From positions 1-64,000 of the forward strand of contig CAJNYU010002807.1 of assembly GCA_905331475.1 (NCBI GenBank): a stretch of DNA of 64,000 nucleotides. Reading direction: 5' to 3'. The translations under genes and the position numbers were made by a program. The notes below the pieces were generated by a model that saw nothing but the letters and a program-made list of their open reading frames with translations, ran no database searches and was not told where the DNA came from. The DNA is from Rotaria socialis. Its lineage: Eukaryota; Rotifera; Eurotatoria; Philodinida; Philodinidae. How positions within the stretch are numbered: position 1 is the first letter of the stretch; every line of letters begins with the position of its first letter. Below are positions 60,723 to 64,000 of the stretch, one piece after another.

Positions 60723-63067
60723 TTAGGAGAGAGTAACCGTCGCAGTTGTGACAGGTGCTAATGTGCCTGCTCTCAGCCAAAAGCTTACAACATAGACTTC
60801 TCCTGCTGTAGCGGTAAATTGTTGACTGATTTGATCAGCACATCCAAGACTTCCATCATACATACAATAAGTTCCCCTGTGGCACGAAGAATTAGTTATA
60901 CTGCCTGGTGTTCCCGTGCAAGCTCCATGCGGTGTTGTTCGTACCCAAGGTGAAAGAGAACCAGTTTCGAAACCTATATTAGTTAACATTTGAATAGCTC
61001 CATCATAGATTGAGGTATCATCAAGTACCCATTGGGAGGGATCATTACGAAGTTCAAAGGTTAAATTAACTGGACCTGTAGTAGGTGACGTCCATGTATA
61101 TGCGTAGCAGTTGTACGTAATTACAGTAGGAGATGAGATCGTCAAAAGAGTACTCGCAGAACCGACAGAAGTAGGAACACAAGGAGCAGCAGGCGTTGTT
61201 GCTGTTAATAACGATAAACTTAATGAAAGAAAATGAATGGGCAAGCATTGGGCTCACTTGTTGTACTCGTACTAGCTAGAATAATTAAAGAAAAACATTC
61301 AAATGAAGAGAAATAATGATTCTTTTTATTTGAAACTTGACTTGGTAAGTACTTACAGGTAGTTGATGTTGAAGCTAATGAAAAAGAGAAACGCGAAAAT
61401 GATTTCTAATAAAAGATAATGGATGAAAGTTGTTACTTGCTGATGTCGTACTTGTCGTTGATGTAGCTTAAAAGAAAAATGTAAATAAATCATTTGTTAT
61501 TTATCTTTTTGAAAGCATCCTAAACTAGAAATAATTTGCTTTCATTTCAAACTAATTCTTAAACATCCCCGTCGATATGACAGCGGATGCTAGGGGACTA
61601 GGCCTTCTCATTTGTTCGTGAAATAGTATTAATCAGTACGAATCCTTTCTAAAAAATGATGGCATATAGAGACCTAGTTGCTCTCAATCATGAGCGTTTA
61701 TGCTAAAATTGAAAAGTAATGCAATATAAGTTTCGTAAATTCATATTTAGTTCGTATGAAAATATTCATACTGTGTGCTATATACTCAATCCTTGAAATT
61801 TCAAAAATATTGAATACTGTTTCCTTCGTAATTTGATAGAACTTTTATGGTGATTAATCACATTTGTCACTTGCATGATGTCGTTTGAATACTTGCTTTT
61901 ACTTGAATAGGAATATTAAAAAAATCAGTAGTGAATGCAGTCCTGGCGGTCGAGACTTTCATCCTATGGAGTGCAGGTAGAAGTAATAGTGTGGGGACAA
62001 ATCTAAGTAGGTCTGAGCAATAGTTGTAGTGAAAAAATAAAAATACTAGTATTGAAGAAGTACGTTATAAGTGAGGAATATGAATTCTGCAATATTTTTC
62101 TCTAAATAGGTGTAAACTATAGAGAAGCTAGAATCACCAGGATCGGGGGATCAAAGAAATATGGGCTTCGATAACTCTACGCTTGAATGACGGGAAAATA
62201 TAGAAATCCACATTATATTCATGAGACATTCTGAAATATCATTGCGACCTACTGTTTATTGATGAAGTTTTTGTAATTTTATGGATACTGGATGATTTAT
62301 AAAAAAAAGACAATCTCTTAACAACCGAGTTCTATTTATAATTATAAGTTTATTGGTGATATGAAGAAGTTACATACAAATTATAGAATACCTGTAAAGG
62401 ATGTTAACCAAAGCATGATTACGACGGTTAATATTATACCACCAAATAGTGAACCAATAAGAAAACATAGAATACATATGCATTTTGGTGTATAAATACT
62501 GGAAACATGTTCATATCTATGGTCAATAAAAATAAAAATAAGTTCACAAAACGTCGTTTAAATTCAAGTTATTGCTTTCCACAATAAAAACACAATCACC
62601 CATTCCCTACAGGACTTACTGATACTAATGATATTCAAATTTACTAATTGCAGTTTAATTCGAGAAGAACGTTTTGACTTATTTCAATAAAATTCATCAA
62701 TTCTGACGACTCAATACTTCCATGAATCAGTTTTAATAGATATTCTTGGAAAATTAGTATTTTGAGGTTTGTTGGCTCATCTTTTCTGAATGGAAAAGGC
62801 TTTTTTTTAAATGAAATACTTAGGGTTTCACGTTCTAGACAATAGCCTATACCTTATGGAGTCAATGCATACGTTTACGTTTGTTCAAATGTAGAACACC
62901 CGTATTCTTGCGTCAGAACCAATAATTTGATAATCGCCTTACCTTTTTTCATTGTTTTTATTTTTCGTATGATCACTATGCCACTGGTTAGAGAAGGTAT
63001 TACTCCGCTGTTTCCTGTTGGCTGATTTAGAGTAATCTATTGTCGATGATGAATTTGATAACCACAT
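60723..63067 (-). CDS. stalked Cys-rich single-pass membrane protein, copy D
   Basis: Six exons: 62943-63067, 62392-62498, 61437-61466, 61357-61374, 61258-61275, 60723-61201. They total 777 nt (258 aa). The N-terminal cytoplasmic part (starts MWLSNSSSTIDYSKS) is similar to copy A exon 1. A transmembrane helix (FLIGSLFGGIILTVVIMLWL) follows. The Ser/Thr stalk is built from three micro-exons of 30, 18 and 18 nt, each phase 1-1, so any may be skipped without a frameshift. The 479-nt last exon equals copy A's in length and encodes the ectodomain (CYAYTW, FELRNDPSQWVLDDTSIYDG, NIGFETGSLSPW, GCADQISQQF, YVVSFWLR). The predicted topology is type II. The role is unknown; a carbohydrate-binding-type fold is inferred from motif spacing only. 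Confidence 0.84.
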
Positions 63068-64000
63068 TCTTATTTGAGGAAAATGTATCTTTAAGTCTAT
63101 GTAATTATATATTTTCAGTTTTCGATAAAATTCTGTGTTCTATTGAAAATTCAACGTAGAATCATACTAAATAAACAAAAAATGTCGTCCTTTTGGTTTT
63201 TTTTCATAAATAATTTGATTTCTTTCTTGAATATTCTGTACAGTGAACAATAAATATTCTTTTACACAAAATTCTACTTTAATTGAAAGGAAGACCTTCA
63301 ATGGATGTATTACTTTTCACGAAGAAATCTTATTAGGTGAGCCAAGGAGATAGACTGAATTTGAAATATGTAATACAATCTATATATATATATATATAAA
63401 TTCTGTTAATATGATCGAAGATATCTTTCTGTTTCTAACAATGATTATGAAAGTGGTATCAACCGAAATAATAGAATTACAGAATGTTGTTCTAAAGTTG
63501 TTTTTTCTTACCCATTTTATCTTATAATATAGCTATTCACTTTCTCTGTGTAAAACTTTGACTTTTGCATATCAATTAATTCCTATGTATAGAACTTTAT
63601 ATAGGATGCCTGTAGAACTTTTCAACCATTTGCTTAATAAAGTCCCTTTTGGATAGATCAAGATTCACTCGATTTATATTGCTCCGTATGTAATACAATT
63701 AAATTTATACATGATGAAGAAATTTCTATACAAAAAATCCATATTGTAGTTTATTTGATTTATTTGTTGGCTGTTGCTGATTTTTTTTCTATTGGATTAC
63801 ATTAAAAATACAAAATAAACATGGACGAGAATCAATATTATGAATAGCAAGTGTAAAAAGCAGCGCGTAGGCACTACACTGTATATAGGAAATGAAAATT
63901 TTGTTTTTGATGAAAAATAGTGATGGCATAATCTCGTAACACCGAGTAACAGCTTCGAAACCGTAACATAAAACTATATACTATAATTTGAGTAATTTCA
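63068..64000. other. right-end intergenic region
   Basis: AT-rich with a (TA)n run at about 63381-63398. Probably the promoter of copy D at its left edge. No gene seen. Confidence 0.5.

Noticed and set aside
1..64000. Search for CRISPR arrays, operons, riboswitches or bacterial promoters
   Set aside because: Spliceosomal introns in nearly every gene and animal gene families show a eukaryotic nuclear genome. The evenly spaced units at 47.9-52.4 kb are LRR exons, not CRISPR repeats.

Overview
The window is an AT-rich, gene-dense piece of a metazoan nuclear genome. Most introns are about 45-60 bp with GT-AG ends. The conserved genes are animal ones (AP-2 transcription factor, protein 4.1 FERM protein, EVI5-type TBC protein). 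Short tandem paralogues, many small non-autonomous transposons and one intronless bacterial-looking repeat protein fit best with a bdelloid rotifer (Rotaria or Adineta type). That placement is inference; no rRNA or mitochondrial marker is present.

Layout. 0.7-4.5 kb (minus): two tandem chymotrypsin-fold serine protease genes, both broken by nonsense codons or frameshifts and invaded by four small elements. 7.9-9.6 kb (minus): TFAP2. 12.9-16.6 kb (minus): protein 4.1/coracle-like FERM protein with 18 exons. 17.4-17.75 kb (plus): a small secreted precursor with a Lys-Arg site, a candidate neuropeptide. 21.3-26.3 kb (minus): EVI5-like TBC/coiled-coil protein with three candidate first exons. 27.1-29.4 kb (minus): alpha/beta hydrolase with a membrane tail. 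30.1-30.4 kb (minus): intronless beta-flower-like repeat protein. 32.4-33.9 kb (plus): five-LIM protein. 35.4-35.9 kb (minus): TPR protein.

From 34.7 to 63.1 kb a family of single-pass membrane proteins with a Ser/Thr stalk and a Cys-rich beta-sandwich-like ectodomain occurs five times, always on the minus strand. Two copies (37.6-41.1 and 60.7-63.1 kb) are intact; three are decayed. Between them lies the most striking locus, 46.4-52.5 kb (plus). It is an F-box protein followed by 30 consecutive exons, each phase 0-0 and 84 or 90 nt, and each encoding exactly one 28-30 residue leucine-rich repeat. The reading frame is intact over 33 exons (1276 codons). Four or five adjacent exon-intron units in its middle look like recent tandem duplicates.

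The other intergenic stretches hold MITEs, fold-back palindromes and low-complexity sequence. I saw no long transposon ORFs, CRISPR arrays or rRNA. Exon coordinates come from reading splice sites and checking phase by hand, so single-base errors are possible at ambiguous junctions.
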